From Eubacterium sp. AF16-48 (GTDB lineage Bacteria > Bacillota > Clostridia > Lachnospirales > Lachnospiraceae): 64,000 nucleotides of DNA. A model generated the notes under the pieces. It was given only the letters and a program-made list of their open reading frames with translations, had not been told where the DNA came from and made no database searches. Positions 28,196 through 37,819 of this stretch are shown here, piece after piece; position 1 is the stretch's first letter; every line of letters starts with the position of its first letter. A program made the translations under genes and the position numbers. The stretch covers positions 372,001-436,000 of the forward strand of contig NZ_QUHB01000002.1 of the NCBI RefSeq assembly GCF_003479405.1, given 5' to 3'.

Positions 28196-28913
28196 AAGAG
28201 TGGCATTACTGCTTTTCATCATTACACTGATTGTGTCACTGTTTTATCTTGGAAATGACATAAGGGACTTATACAGCGTAAAACTTAAGTACACAAGAAT
28301 AAAAAATGACATACAGGATGAAAAGACGAAAACCGTGGACTTTGAAAGGTTGTGGAAGATAAATCCGGACATTGTGGCATGGATAGAGATAGAAAACACG
28401 GGCATTTCATATCCCGTTGTAAGGGCCAAAAACAATGATGAATACCTGTACAGGGACATTGAGGGCAATTACAGCATTTACGGTTCAATATTTCTTGACG
28501 AAAGGCTGCATGACACTGAGATAATAAAAAACAGAAACAACATCATTTACGGACACAACATGGGAAGCTGGACCGGTGTAATGTTTGGAGAACTCAAGGA
28601 ATATCTTAACAGTTCATACCTTAAGGGGCATGAAAGGGTGACACTTTATACAAGGGATGCAACCCTTCACTACACCGTGACTTCCGTAATGCACGCAGAC
28701 ATTTCATCAGATGTGTATGAAACGGACATAAAGGGTGATTACGGAAAGTGGATTAAGGAACAGATTAACAAGTCACTTTATCCGTGTGCAAGTTTAAGCG
28801 AAAGGGAAATGAGCAGGTGCAAAAGAGCCCTCACCCTTTCAACATGCGACACAACCCATGACAACAGTGAGAAGATAGTTGTTTTCTGTGTGGAAAGTAA
28901 AACAGATGATTAA
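28158..28913 (+). CDS. Class B-like sortase
   Basis: Second sortase of the pilus locus. 251 residues with one N-terminal membrane helix (about 15-32) and no C-terminal one. The class B hallmarks are NPDIVAWIEIENTGISYPVV, IYGSIFLDERLH, YGHNMGSWTGVMFGEL (His133) and LTLSTC (Cys230). Where family members normally have the catalytic Arg about ten residues after the Cys, this protein reads DTTHDNSEKIVVF, with Lys239 but no Arg. It overlaps srtC by 38 bases. Class B enzymes anchor specific proteins or basal pilins to peptidoglycan; the substrate here is unknown, possibly the adjacent unsorted 1090-residue protein. Confidence 0.9.
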   Translation: MAGKRKKAGTVLRRVALLLFIITLIVSLFYLGNDIRDLYSVKLKYTRIKNDIQDEKTKTVDFERLWKINPDIVAWIEIENTGISYPVVRAKNNDEYLYRDIEGNYSIYGSIFLDERLHDTEIIKNRNNIIYGHNMGSWTGVMFGELKEYLNSSYLKGHERVTLYTRDATLHYTVTSVMHADISSDVYETDIKGDYGKWIKEQINKSLYPCASLSEREMSRCKRALTLSTCDTTHDNSEKIVVFCVESKTDD

Positions 28914-28973
28914 GGCATGGTAAACAATAAATAATAAGTAATAAGTAATAATAGTAAGAATTAAGCATAAAAG

Positions 28974-29008
28974 CCCCGTTAAGAGTGAAAAGGCACGGAT
29001 TAACGGGG
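28974..29008 (+). promoter_or_regulatory. GC-rich hairpin between the sortases and the large surface proteins
   Basis: CCCCGTTAA (28974-28982) pairs perfectly with TTAACGGGG (29000-29008) around a 17-base loop. No U-tract follows, so rather than a simple terminator it may be an mRNA processing or stabilising element separating pilin/sortase from adhesin expression. The preceding 60 bases are AT-rich repeats of AATAAGT. Confidence 0.55.
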
Positions 29009-29086
29009 ACATTAAGAAATAAGGCAACAGACAAACAGATGAGGTGGGATTTATCCCATACTCAATTAACAGACAAGGAGGACGAG

Positions 29087-32000
29087 ATGAGAGGACGAGC
29101 AAGGAAAATAACCACAATGCTCTTATCATCGGCACTGGTTGTGATAACCGTGTGCGGCGGCATTGTTCTTAAGAAAAGCAATGCAGACAACACGGCTTCC
29201 GTCATTCCGGGTGAATACCTGAAGGAATACTCAGGAAACATAACCTATGGAACAAACCTTTACGTGTGGTCCGGTGACAAGGCATTTGACCAAAAGAACT
29301 ATCATCCCGACGGAAACCTTGGTGAAAACGAAAGCGTCACATACGAGGAAGGACAGCTTGACTTAACACCGGGTGCAACATCAGACGTGATATACAGGAT
29401 AACGGATGAAAAGGGAGAGAGCAGACTCAGGCTTTACACCTTCACCGCAGTATCAGACAAGTCATCGTCAACGGTTCGTTCAGGAAAACAGGATGAGGTC
29501 ATATATGGACTTAAGAAGTCGCCTTCATTTGGCGGTCAGGTTCCGGCAGACTACACGGACAGCGGAATAAGCCATGAAAATGAAAGGAAGTTAAGCATCA
29601 CAAGAGGTGATGAGTATTATCCACAGCTGTCATTTCAGAACTATGACTCTGATGAGTTCGTTGTGTCGATAAGTGACGGAGAGGTAGACACAAGCAAACC
29701 CGGAACTTATGAGATAACATACAGCGTAAGCCCTGTAAGTGACGCAAGAATGTACTGGCATGAGAAGTACACCGTAAAGGTAACCGAAAAGCCGGCAGAA
29801 AGCATGGGAATGAAGGTTGCGGCAGATGACAACATCATTCATGCCACCGTAACGGATGAAAACGGAAATGACACGGAAGTGTTCAAGGGCTGTGATTATA
29901 ACTTAAACGCAGGCGTTAAGACAATAACGGTCCAGAACAGAAGAGAGCACGCTGCAGAGGCAGACATCACGGTAAAAAGAAACGGCAGGACCATAGAAAA
30001 CAGTGAAGTGATAAGGGACACTGAAAGAAAGGGCGATGACTTAATCATTGCCTTAAGAAATGACTATGATTACCGGGGAGTGGAGATAACACTTGGTAAC
30101 GGCAAACTTCAGGATGAGCTGTTAAGCAGACCTGACAATGCGGTCAACGGCGGATGGGAAAGCCACGCAAACACAGGAATAATAACTGACAAAAAGAGTG
30201 ACACCACTGTCAAGACAATGGCATCAAACATTTCTGACTTAATAAGTGACACCTTTGGCATCAAAACTGTAAATGCCGCATCAAACATAAAGCAGGGTAC
30301 GGTGCTTAAAGCGGTATCGGGAATGGCGGTAAGCCATACCTGTGAGGAATACCATAACGGTGCACCGACAGGCGTTTCGGTTTTTGACGGTGTACAGGTC
30401 AAGTTCTCAAAGAATAAGCTGGTAAGTCTCATAGACGACATTGTATCATCTGAGGGACTTGGAATAGTAAGCACCGGTGACGTACCAACATCAATGTACT
30501 TAAACTGTGTTGACCACGGGGATGCCGGATACTACATGTCACAGCTTACAAAGTCAATGCTTTCATATGCAAATGCATACCTAAGGAATGACAACAACAC
30601 ATATTATGTTGAGATTGTCGGGGAATACCATGCAGCGGGAAGACAGAAACTGGCGGGAGCCATAAAGATACAGGTTGAAAAGAAACCGGCATACATACAG
30701 ATAGTAAAGAAGACGGATGCAGGCGGAAGTCCCGGAGTTGTTGCGGGAGCCGTATACGGAGTGTTCAAGACGGAATCAGGAGCAAAAAGTGGAAAGAGCC
30801 CGTTGTTTAAGATGACACTTGATAAAGACGGAAAGGCAACAACAAGCGAGACACAGGCACTGAAACTTAAGACAGACACAAAGTATTACATAAGGGAGCT
30901 TGTAAACCCGAAGGGAACATACTTAAACAAAAAGGTTTACACCGTAAAGACAACAAAGGATGGAACATCAAAGAACAAGGCAGTAAGACTTTCAACGGTA
31001 AACAAACCGTGGAGAACAAGAATAAGTGTGCACAAGAAGGAAACAGGCACTGACAAGGACTTATCCGGTGCAAGGTTCACTGTTTCCCGGTGGAACGGCA
31101 GCAAGTACGTCACGGCAACATCCGTAGGAAACAATGGCGTGATAACAACAGACAGTAAGGGAAAAGCTGCAACCGGATGGCTTTATTACACCAAAAAGAA
31201 CCAGGGCAAGTGGAGAATAGAGGAAACAGAGGCACCAAAGGGCCATAAGAACAACCACGCAAGAAAGGACATACAGATAAACAAGGATAATGCCAAGGAC
31301 AGTGAGGAAGCACCACTTGAATGGACTGTTGACAATCCACTCACAACGGAATACGGATACATAAGCGTTCAAAAGGTTGTAAGTGACGCAGACGGAAACG
31401 ACGTGTCAGCTGACTATGACATGACCGCAACCTTTACGGTTTATTCGGACAGCAACCTAAAGAAAAAGGTTACAACAATCACAACAAAGGGAACAACAGG
31501 CTACGGAAAGAGCAGTGCAATTCCAACGGGAACCTACTATGTAAAGGAAACATCATGGAATGCCGGTTATGAGCCTGCAGACAAAAACGCAGTAAAAACG
31601 GTAAATGTAACAAAGAATGCCACAACTGCCATTGAGGCAAAGCCGGGAGTTAATGCAAGAAAAGTGGGAAACCAGATTCCGTGGTATGCGGGACTTGCGG
31701 CAAGAAAACTCGATGCAGTAACGGGGAAACCACTGCAGGGTGCAGAGTTCACGTTCTATGAATGGAACGGCAGAAGATACATGCCGATTAAAACAAGAAA
31801 AACCGGAAGTGACGGATATGCAAGGATAGAAATTGAGGAACACCTTGTAAGGTGGACTAAGACAAACAGGGGAATGTTTGCGGTGGCAGAGACAAAGGCA
31901 CCGGACGGTTACACCATTGACGACACCACAATGAAGTATCTTGTGATAAATGAACAGAACAGAAACAGCATGGCAGAGTTCACGTCATTTACTGACACCG

Positions 32001-32359
32001 GGATGGGTTATCTTGACATAACAAAGATAATAGAAGACGGACTCGGAAACAGGGACACAACCCTTGACTTTTCAAGTAAACTTCTTGGAATAACCTACGG
32101 ATTATACACGGACAAAAACTGCACAAGACCGGTATCCGGACTTGACAACATTGTCCTTGACAGGGACGGACACTTTAAGAGCGGTCCACTGGTTCCGGGA
32201 ACATACTACTTAAGGGAGAATACCCTTAATTCAGAAATATTTGCAAACAGACCGGGACTTTCAATGGAAGTGACAATATATCCGGGAAAGACAACATACT
32301 TAAACGGAGAAAAGGGATTATCCTATGACAACAGGACATGGGATAACACCATATGGTAA
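29087..32359 (+). CDS. Large secreted Cna-B/SpaA-repeat surface protein lacking a sorting signal
   Basis: 1090 residues from ATG 29087, five bases after AAGGAGG. Signal peptide or anchor at about 8-30. The N-terminal part has an Ig-like domain (TSKPGTYEITYSVSP, near 205-265) and a Cys-containing region (near 420-500); from about 560 on are at least four Cna-B/SpaA modules, recognisable by E-boxes YYIRELVNPKG, WRIEETEAPKG, YYVKETSW and FAVAETKAPDG. The protein ends NRTWDNTIW with no LPXTG, no hydrophobic segment and no basic tail. Its stop codon is part of the next gene's ribosome binding site, so this end is probably natural. Likely a pilus tip or ancillary subunit; the mode of attachment is unexplained. 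Confidence 0.82.
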   Translation: MRGRARKITTMLLSSALVVITVCGGIVLKKSNADNTASVIPGEYLKEYSGNITYGTNLYVWSGDKAFDQKNYHPDGNLGENESVTYEEGQLDLTPGATSDVIYRITDEKGESRLRLYTFTAVSDKSSSTVRSGKQDEVIYGLKKSPSFGGQVPADYTDSGISHENERKLSITRGDEYYPQLSFQNYDSDEFVVSISDGEVDTSKPGTYEITYSVSPVSDARMYWHEKYTVKVTEKPAESMGMKVAADDNIIHATVTDENGNDTEVFKGCDYNLNAGVKTITVQNRREHAAEADITVKRNGRTIENSEVIRDTERKGDDLIIALRNDYDYRGVEITLGNGKLQDELLSRPDNAVNGGWESHANTGIITDKKSDTTVKTMASNISDLISDTFGIKTVNAASNIKQGTVLKAVSGMAVSHTCEEYHNGAPTGVSVFDGVQVKFSKNKLVSLIDDIVSSEGLGIVSTGDVPTSMYLNCVDHGDAGYYMSQLTKSMLSYANAYLRNDNNTYYVEIVGEYHAAGRQKLAGAIKIQVEKKPAYIQIVKKTDAGGSPGVVAGAVYGVFKTESGAKSGKSPLFKMTLDKDGKATTSETQALKLKTDTKYYIRELVNPKGTYLNKKVYTVKTTKDGTSKNKAVRLSTVNKPWRTRISVHKKETGTDKDLSGARFTVSRWNGSKYVTATSVGNNGVITTDSKGKAATGWLYYTKKNQGKWRIEETEAPKGHKNNHARKDIQINKDNAKDSEEAPLEWTVDNPLTTEYGYISVQKVVSDADGNDVSADYDMTATFTVYSDSNLKKKVTTITTKGTTGYGKSSAIPTGTYYVKETSWNAGYEPADKNAVKTVNVTKNATTAIEAKPGVNARKVGNQIPWYAGLAARKLDAVTGKPLQGAEFTFYEWNGRRYMPIKTRKTGSDGYARIEIEEHLVRWTKTNRGMFAVAETKAPDGYTIDDTTMKYLVINEQNRNSMAEFTSFTDTGMGYLDITKIIEDGLGNRDTTLDFSSKLLGITYGLYTDKNCTRPVSGLDNIVLDRDGHFKSGPLVPGTYYLRENTLNSEIFANRPGLSMEVTIYPGKTTYLNGEKGLSYDNRTWDNTIW

Positions 32360-32374
32360 GGAGGAGAACAACAG

Positions 32375-35300
32375 ATGAATGGAATAAAAAGAAAAATAAA
32401 GAGAATTTCAGCCATTGTGATGATGTTTGTCCTTACCCTTGGCATGGCAGAGGGCATGACAATGCCCGTAAAGGCAGCGGATGCCATACTGGTTTCAGGA
32501 TCAACGGGATACTTTTACATAAAGGTTGTAAATGACACAACAGGGGACACGGATACCTTAAGGGTAAACGTGACGGCAAAAAAGGCATCAGGAAAGAAGT
32601 TATCCGCAGGTGATGAAACGGCAACAAGCAACACCGTAACGTATTCGGGAAGTGTGACAAGTCCGAAGCTGGGGCTTAAGCTCAATGCCACACAGTCCCA
32701 TAAGAACATCGTGACATCACAGGATGGCACCGTTTCGCTTTTAATGTGTGACCTGCAGTTTAGTGTACCGGCACACACCTCATACGTTAAGGTTGAAAAG
32801 AACAACAGAAACAATCACACATTCAGACTTGCGGACAAGGTAAAAACACCGATAACCAAGAACTCATACACGGACGTGACGGTGGCACATAACAGCAGTT
32901 CATACACAAAGAGCATGATAATGGCATTAAACCTTTATGAGTGCGGATTGAGACAGGGCAATGCAAGTGTACACAGCACAATCACACTTCATATAGGAAG
33001 AAACTCATACGGCATAGCCTACAATCTTGACGGCGGAAAGTTTGCAAAGGGTTACAACACCACTTACACAAACCCGTCAAACGGAAGAACACAGAAACAG
33101 AACCCGACAACCGCACTTGACGGAGGGGAAAAGACATCAGACTACAGCAATTCCTACTTTTACGTGGAAAAACCAACAAAGGCAGGATACACCTTTAAGG
33201 GCTGGAACATAACGGGAATGGATAATGACACCCATTACTTTTACACAAGCGGTGGTGCAAAGACCACAACGGGAACAGCACTTAACACAACAACAAATGC
33301 GGATGCCATGAAGAGCAGCTACATCCCGACATCATACATGAACCTTAGGGCAACCTCCGGCACCGTCACATTCAACGCACTGTTTGACGTGAACAGATAC
33401 ACCGTCATATATGACGGAAACGGTGCAACAGCCGGAACGATGGCAAATCAGGAACACACGTATGACGCAGCCCTTAACCTTACACAGAATGCATACATAA
33501 GAACGGGGCACACCTTCCTTGGATGGAGCAGAAACAGGGATGCCGCAGAGCCGGAGTTCCTAAACGGTGAAAGCGTTAAGAACCTGACAACGGATGCAGA
33601 CGGAAAGGTTACACTTTATGCAGTGTGGGTAAAGAATTCATCAGCCCTTAACAATGCAAACATCCTAAAGAACATAAAGAAGATAATGAAGGTAAACGTT
33701 GTAAAGACTGATGAAACGGATGATAAAAAGACACTTGATGCAACATTTGACGTTTATGAGTGGTCAAAGGACCTGAACAACGGATACGGAGCATACAAAA
33801 ACACCCCGTCATTTTCCATTAAGTCAAACGAGGAAAACATCTTTAACTATACTGCAGACAACCTTGGAAAGTTCAAGATAAAGGAAACGGATGTTGAGGC
33901 ACCGTACATCAACAATGGTGACGAGGCAGAAATAAGTCTAAAGGACGGACTTGACATGCCATTTTATGAAAACACCATGGTTGAAGAGGACAAGGGTGTC
34001 TTTGTCATGGGTGCAGGATATGCGAAAGGTGACATTGTAAGAGACAGTGCAGACACAAAGAATGCAACCTACTATCAGGCAAGGGTCGCAAACGTTGGAA
34101 AGAGACCGACAGACGGCGATTACTGGTTAAGACTTGATGAAAACAATTACAGTAAGTACAAGAGACTGATAAAGGGTGCCGGCGAATGGAATGCCGCAAA
34201 TGCATACGCAAAGACCTTTGGTGTTAAGATTGGGAATGCATCCGAAGGAGCAAAGAATGGAATAATCTTTTCGTTAAGAAAGAAGGATGAGCGTGGCACA
34301 CTGCTTACGGGAGCCGGATTCAACGTTTACTATGCAGACGATAACAGCCTGTGCAGGGCGATGAATAAACGTTTAAACATAAAGGGTGTTTACTCAACGG
34401 ATATTGATGCTAAGGGAAAGCCGCTTGAATATCCAGAGATTTCAGTAAATGATGACCAGTCTCATGCAACCCTTAACGCTGACGGAACAAAGACACTGAA
34501 ACTCGTTGTAAGGGAAGACAGGGTTCCCGACAACTACGGAAAGATTGAGGACTTCAGGGTTGACGCACATGTGGTTTACAGTGACATTGAAGCCAAATGG
34601 AAGGCAGATAATCTCACGGTTACATTTTCAGACGGAAAGACAGTCACCATTGAAAACGGTGGAACAGTAGATGCAGAGGAATTAATTGACGAGTCATACA
34701 GACTTAACATAAGTGTCACAAAGCAGTCAAAGAAACAGAACTACAGCGTTGCTGACCTTGAGGGTGCGGAATACACCGTGTATGAGGACAGCGCACTTTC
34801 CCTTCCGGTAACAACCATTATAATAGGAAGAAACGGAAAGGGAGCTGCAGAAAACCTTCCGCTTAAGGACTACTGGATTAAGGAAACAAAGGCACCAAAG
34901 AGTGGAAAGTTCCTGTTTTCAGACGAGGTAAAACAGATAAGGGCAGAAGACATTGCAACCGGAAGCGGCACAACAACCTTTAATGCCACCGTTACCTTCG
35001 AGGAAGACGAGGACAGCGCAAGGTTAAACGTACACAAGGTGGACGACAGGGGAAATGACCTAAACGGTGCAGAGTTTACCCTGTATGAGTGCCCGGCAGA
35101 CGTGACAGACAAAAACATTGATGATTACGATTACAGCAATGTAAAGAGCCGTGGAACAGAAAAGGTTGTAAACGGCTACGCAGCATTTGAAGACATTCCT
35201 TTTGGAAAGTACGTCCTTGTTGAAACAAAGGTTCCCGACGGATACAAAAAGGCACCAAACCAGATGGTGGAGCTTACAACGGAAAACGGCGGAAACAGTG

Positions 35301-37483
35301 ACGTGACTGCAAAAACCATAACGGTAGTGAACGAGGAAGAAAAGGCAAGAATAAAGCTGTACAAGGAAGACAGCACGGACAATGGAAGAATTGAGGGTGC
35401 AGTCTTTAAGATATTTGACGTAAATAACAACAGCTACATCATGCAGGATGTTTCAGGCACCGATGATGAAGGAAACGAAATAATCAGTCAGGAAGAAAGA
35501 CTGTTTGTTACAGATGAAAACGGACTGATCAAGACGGAAGAGCTGACATATGGAACATACAGAATTGAAGAAGTTGAGGCACCTGACGGATACGTGAGGG
35601 ATGACACACCAAGGACAGTGAATCTTGAAAAGGGAAAGGAAGACGGTGTTGATGAAGACGGCATACCGTACTTTAAAGTAACCTTTGAGAACAAAAAGAC
35701 CGAGACATGGATTGACAAGACGGACATCACAACAGGTGAGGAGCTTACAGGCGGTGAGTACACCGTGACAGACATAAGCGGAAACACTGTTGACCACTGG
35801 ACCAGTGACGGAAAGACACACAAGATTTACGGACTAAAGGCAGGTGAAAAGTACACACTCACGGAAGAGGTGGCACCTGACGGATACACCATTGCCACAC
35901 CGATTGAATTTACTGTGAATGAAGACGGAAGTGTGACAAAGGTGGAAATGAAGGATGATTACAATAAGTTAGAGCTTAGAAAGTGTGACATCACCACAGG
36001 CGAGGAAATAGAAGGTGCTGAAATGGAACTTTATGACAGCGAGAACAACCTTGTTGACAGCTGGATTTCAGAAAAGACACCTCACAGAATAGACAGAATA
36101 AAGACGGGTACCTACAGACTTGTTGAGAAAAGGGCACCAAAGGGATACGTGGTTGCTGAAAGCATAACCTTTGAGGTTGGCGAGAGCAACGAGGTACAGC
36201 AGGTCGTGATGAATGATGATTACACAAAGACAAGATTCATAAAACTTGCAACGGATACAGGTGAACCGCTTTCAGGATGTGTACTGCAGGTGCTTGACAA
36301 AAACAGAAACGTTGTTGAACAGTGGACAACCGACGGAAGCGAACACGAGATAGATTATCTCGTAGAAGGTGAGACATACTATCTTCATGAGGTGTCGGCA
36401 CCGGATGATTACCAGAAGGCAGAAGACATAGAGTTTGTTGCAGGAAGACAGTGGAATGACGGAAACGGCGTGACAGAAGATGACTACAACAGAATGGATG
36501 GCACACAGTTTACGGACCAGGGAGGAAACAAAGTGAACTGGGACGATGGAAAGCTGCCAACGAATGAACCTGCAGACGACCTTGAACCGGAAACCGGAAG
36601 TGATGATGACATCACAAATCCTGATGACGGGGACGGAGTTGTTGACGAGGTTGACAGGAACGGTGAAACGGGTGATGCTTATGATGCGTCAGCTGCGGAA
36701 ACAGTCACAATCACAATGCTTGACAAGCCGAAACTTGTTTCAATCATAAAGAAAACGGGAAGCGGAGACCTTCTTCCGGGAGCAAGACTGCAGTTACTTG
36801 ATGAAAGCGGAAATGTCCTGTATTCATGGACAACGGGAGCAGACACGTCAAGTGTGTTCAGACTTGGAAACGGAAAGTACAGGATACATGAAGAGTATGC
36901 ACCTGAAAACTATGAGCTTGCAAAGGACATAGAGTTTGAGGTAACAGACGATACCACGGAAGTTGAATACGTGATGACTGATGAGTATACCGGAGGATCC
37001 ATTAAGGTATTAAAAACAGATGGTGGCACCGGAAAACCGCTTGAGGGTGCAGAGTTTACCTTAAAGGGTGAAAACGGACTCACCATTACCGGAAAAACCG
37101 ACAAGAACGGTGAACTTGTATTCGGAGTTAAAAACGGTGAAAAGACACTTCCACCACAGAAGTACACCTTAACCGAAACAAAGACGGTAAACGGACACAG
37201 CCTGTTAAAGGACCCTGTTGAGATAACACTTCCACTTAAACTCACAAAGGCTGAGGCGGATGCAATGGGAGCAGACACCTCAAAGGCAAAGTGGGATGAG
37301 GAAAACGAAGTGTACAGGTTCTTTGACCTTACATATGAGGTAAAGAATGACGCAACACTTAAACTTCCGGCAACGGGAGCACAGGGCATGATTTACGGCA
37401 TTGCGGGAGCTGTGATAATGATTGTGCTCACACTTCTTTATCTGTTCATTAAAGGTAAGAAGAGAAGATACAGAATTTCATAA
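32375..37483 (+). CDS. Giant LPATG-anchored adhesin with InlB-type and SpaA repeats
   Basis: 1702 residues. Signal peptide 1-34 (ending VKA-AD). In order: unique N-terminal domain (35-205); InlB B-repeat-like units (about 205-285 and 340-420, with YTVIYDGNGA and GHTFLGWSR); a chitin-binding-like insert (about 540-600); a long region of Cna-B/SpaA modules with E-boxes YWIKETKAP, YVLVETKVPDG, YRIEEVEAPDG, YTLTEEVAPDG, YRLVEKRAPKG, YYLHEVSAPDD, YRIHEEYAPEN and YTLTETKTVNG; an Asp-rich linker at about 1355-1445; LPATG at 1664-1668, hydrophobic helix and KGKKRRYR tail. The ATG follows TAAGGAGGAG. The C-terminal modules are about 85-90 residues each and clearly duplicated. Probable tip adhesin or wall-anchored stalk incorporated by the neighbouring sortases. 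Confidence 0.88.
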   Translation: MNGIKRKIKRISAIVMMFVLTLGMAEGMTMPVKAADAILVSGSTGYFYIKVVNDTTGDTDTLRVNVTAKKASGKKLSAGDETATSNTVTYSGSVTSPKLGLKLNATQSHKNIVTSQDGTVSLLMCDLQFSVPAHTSYVKVEKNNRNNHTFRLADKVKTPITKNSYTDVTVAHNSSSYTKSMIMALNLYECGLRQGNASVHSTITLHIGRNSYGIAYNLDGGKFAKGYNTTYTNPSNGRTQKQNPTTALDGGEKTSDYSNSYFYVEKPTKAGYTFKGWNITGMDNDTHYFYTSGGAKTTTGTALNTTTNADAMKSSYIPTSYMNLRATSGTVTFNALFDVNRYTVIYDGNGATAGTMANQEHTYDAALNLTQNAYIRTGHTFLGWSRNRDAAEPEFLNGESVKNLTTDADGKVTLYAVWVKNSSALNNANILKNIKKIMKVNVVKTDETDDKKTLDATFDVYEWSKDLNNGYGAYKNTPSFSIKSNEENIFNYTADNLGKFKIKETDVEAPYINNGDEAEISLKDGLDMPFYENTMVEEDKGVFVMGAGYAKGDIVRDSADTKNATYYQARVANVGKRPTDGDYWLRLDENNYSKYKRLIKGAGEWNAANAYAKTFGVKIGNASEGAKNGIIFSLRKKDERGTLLTGAGFNVYYADDNSLCRAMNKRLNIKGVYSTDIDAKGKPLEYPEISVNDDQSHATLNADGTKTLKLVVREDRVPDNYGKIEDFRVDAHVVYSDIEAKWKADNLTVTFSDGKTVTIENGGTVDAEELIDESYRLNISVTKQSKKQNYSVADLEGAEYTVYEDSALSLPVTTIIIGRNGKGAAENLPLKDYWIKETKAPKSGKFLFSDEVKQIRAEDIATGSGTTTFNATVTFEEDEDSARLNVHKVDDRGNDLNGAEFTLYECPADVTDKNIDDYDYSNVKSRGTEKVVNGYAAFEDIPFGKYVLVETKVPDGYKKAPNQMVELTTENGGNSDVTAKTITVVNEEEKARIKLYKEDSTDNGRIEGAVFKIFDVNNNSYIMQDVSGTDDEGNEIISQEERLFVTDENGLIKTEELTYGTYRIEEVEAPDGYVRDDTPRTVNLEKGKEDGVDEDGIPYFKVTFENKKTETWIDKTDITTGEELTGGEYTVTDISGNTVDHWTSDGKTHKIYGLKAGEKYTLTEEVAPDGYTIATPIEFTVNEDGSVTKVEMKDDYNKLELRKCDITTGEEIEGAEMELYDSENNLVDSWISEKTPHRIDRIKTGTYRLVEKRAPKGYVVAESITFEVGESNEVQQVVMNDDYTKTRFIKLATDTGEPLSGCVLQVLDKNRNVVEQWTTDGSEHEIDYLVEGETYYLHEVSAPDDYQKAEDIEFVAGRQWNDGNGVTEDDYNRMDGTQFTDQGGNKVNWDDGKLPTNEPADDLEPETGSDDDITNPDDGDGVVDEVDRNGETGDAYDASAAETVTITMLDKPKLVSIIKKTGSGDLLPGARLQLLDESGNVLYSWTTGADTSSVFRLGNGKYRIHEEYAPENYELAKDIEFEVTDDTTEVEYVMTDEYTGGSIKVLKTDGGTGKPLEGAEFTLKGENGLTITGKTDKNGELVFGVKNGEKTLPPQKYTLTETKTVNGHSLLKDPVEITLPLKLTKAEADAMGADTSKAKWDEENEVYRFFDLTYEVKNDATLKLPATGAQGMIYGIAGAVIMIVLTLLYLFIKGKKRRYRIS

Positions 37484-37490
37484 ACTAAAA

Positions 37491-37523
37491 GCAGATGAGG
37501 GGGAGTTTTCCCCCTTGTTCTGC
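37491..37523 (+). terminator. Stem-loop closing the pilus operon
   Basis: GGGGGA (37499-37504) pairs with TCCCCC (37509-37514), with an outer GCAGA/TCTGC pair of arms. It begins eight bases after the adhesin stop, but the tail is not U-rich, so terminator strength is uncertain. Confidence 0.55.
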
Positions 37524-37738
37524 ATTAACCATAACCATACGGAAAACAAAAACAACCCCAGAGACAGAAAAGTATAAACAGACATGAAAGGTATTTCCGG
37601 ACAGTAGGATGTTATGTGGAAGTAACCGGTAACGTTACGGATAAAGAGAAACTTCTTATATAATTATAATATATATAAGGAAGAAAAAAGACAAAAGTAT
37701 CCGTAATGCTGACTTTTTATTAATAAGTAAAAAATGTA
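37524..37738. other. Gene-free spacer between adhesin and transglutaminase-like gene
   Basis: No coding sequence. The only features I see are the palindrome GTAACGTTAC (37629-37638), which could be an operator, and an AT-rich stretch leading into the next promoter. Confidence 0.5.
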
Positions 37739-37767
37739 TTGCAAACATAGGTTTAATCAGATATAAT
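37739..37767 (+). promoter_or_regulatory. Promoter of the transglutaminase-like gene
   Basis: TTGCAA (37739-37744), a 17-base spacer and a perfect TATAAT (37762-37767), about 50 bases before the start codon. It shows this gene is expressed independently of the pilus operon. Confidence 0.75.
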
Positions 37768-37819
37768 AGGATTAACAGAACAAATGTTCGAGAGAAATAA
37801 AGAGAGGAGATGAGCTGGA

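Noticed and set aside
25255..37483. Tandem DNA repeats or CRISPR-like array in the pilus region
   Set aside because: The periodicity is at protein level (Cna-B/SpaA modules); the DNA repeats are diverged and not regularly spaced direct repeats.
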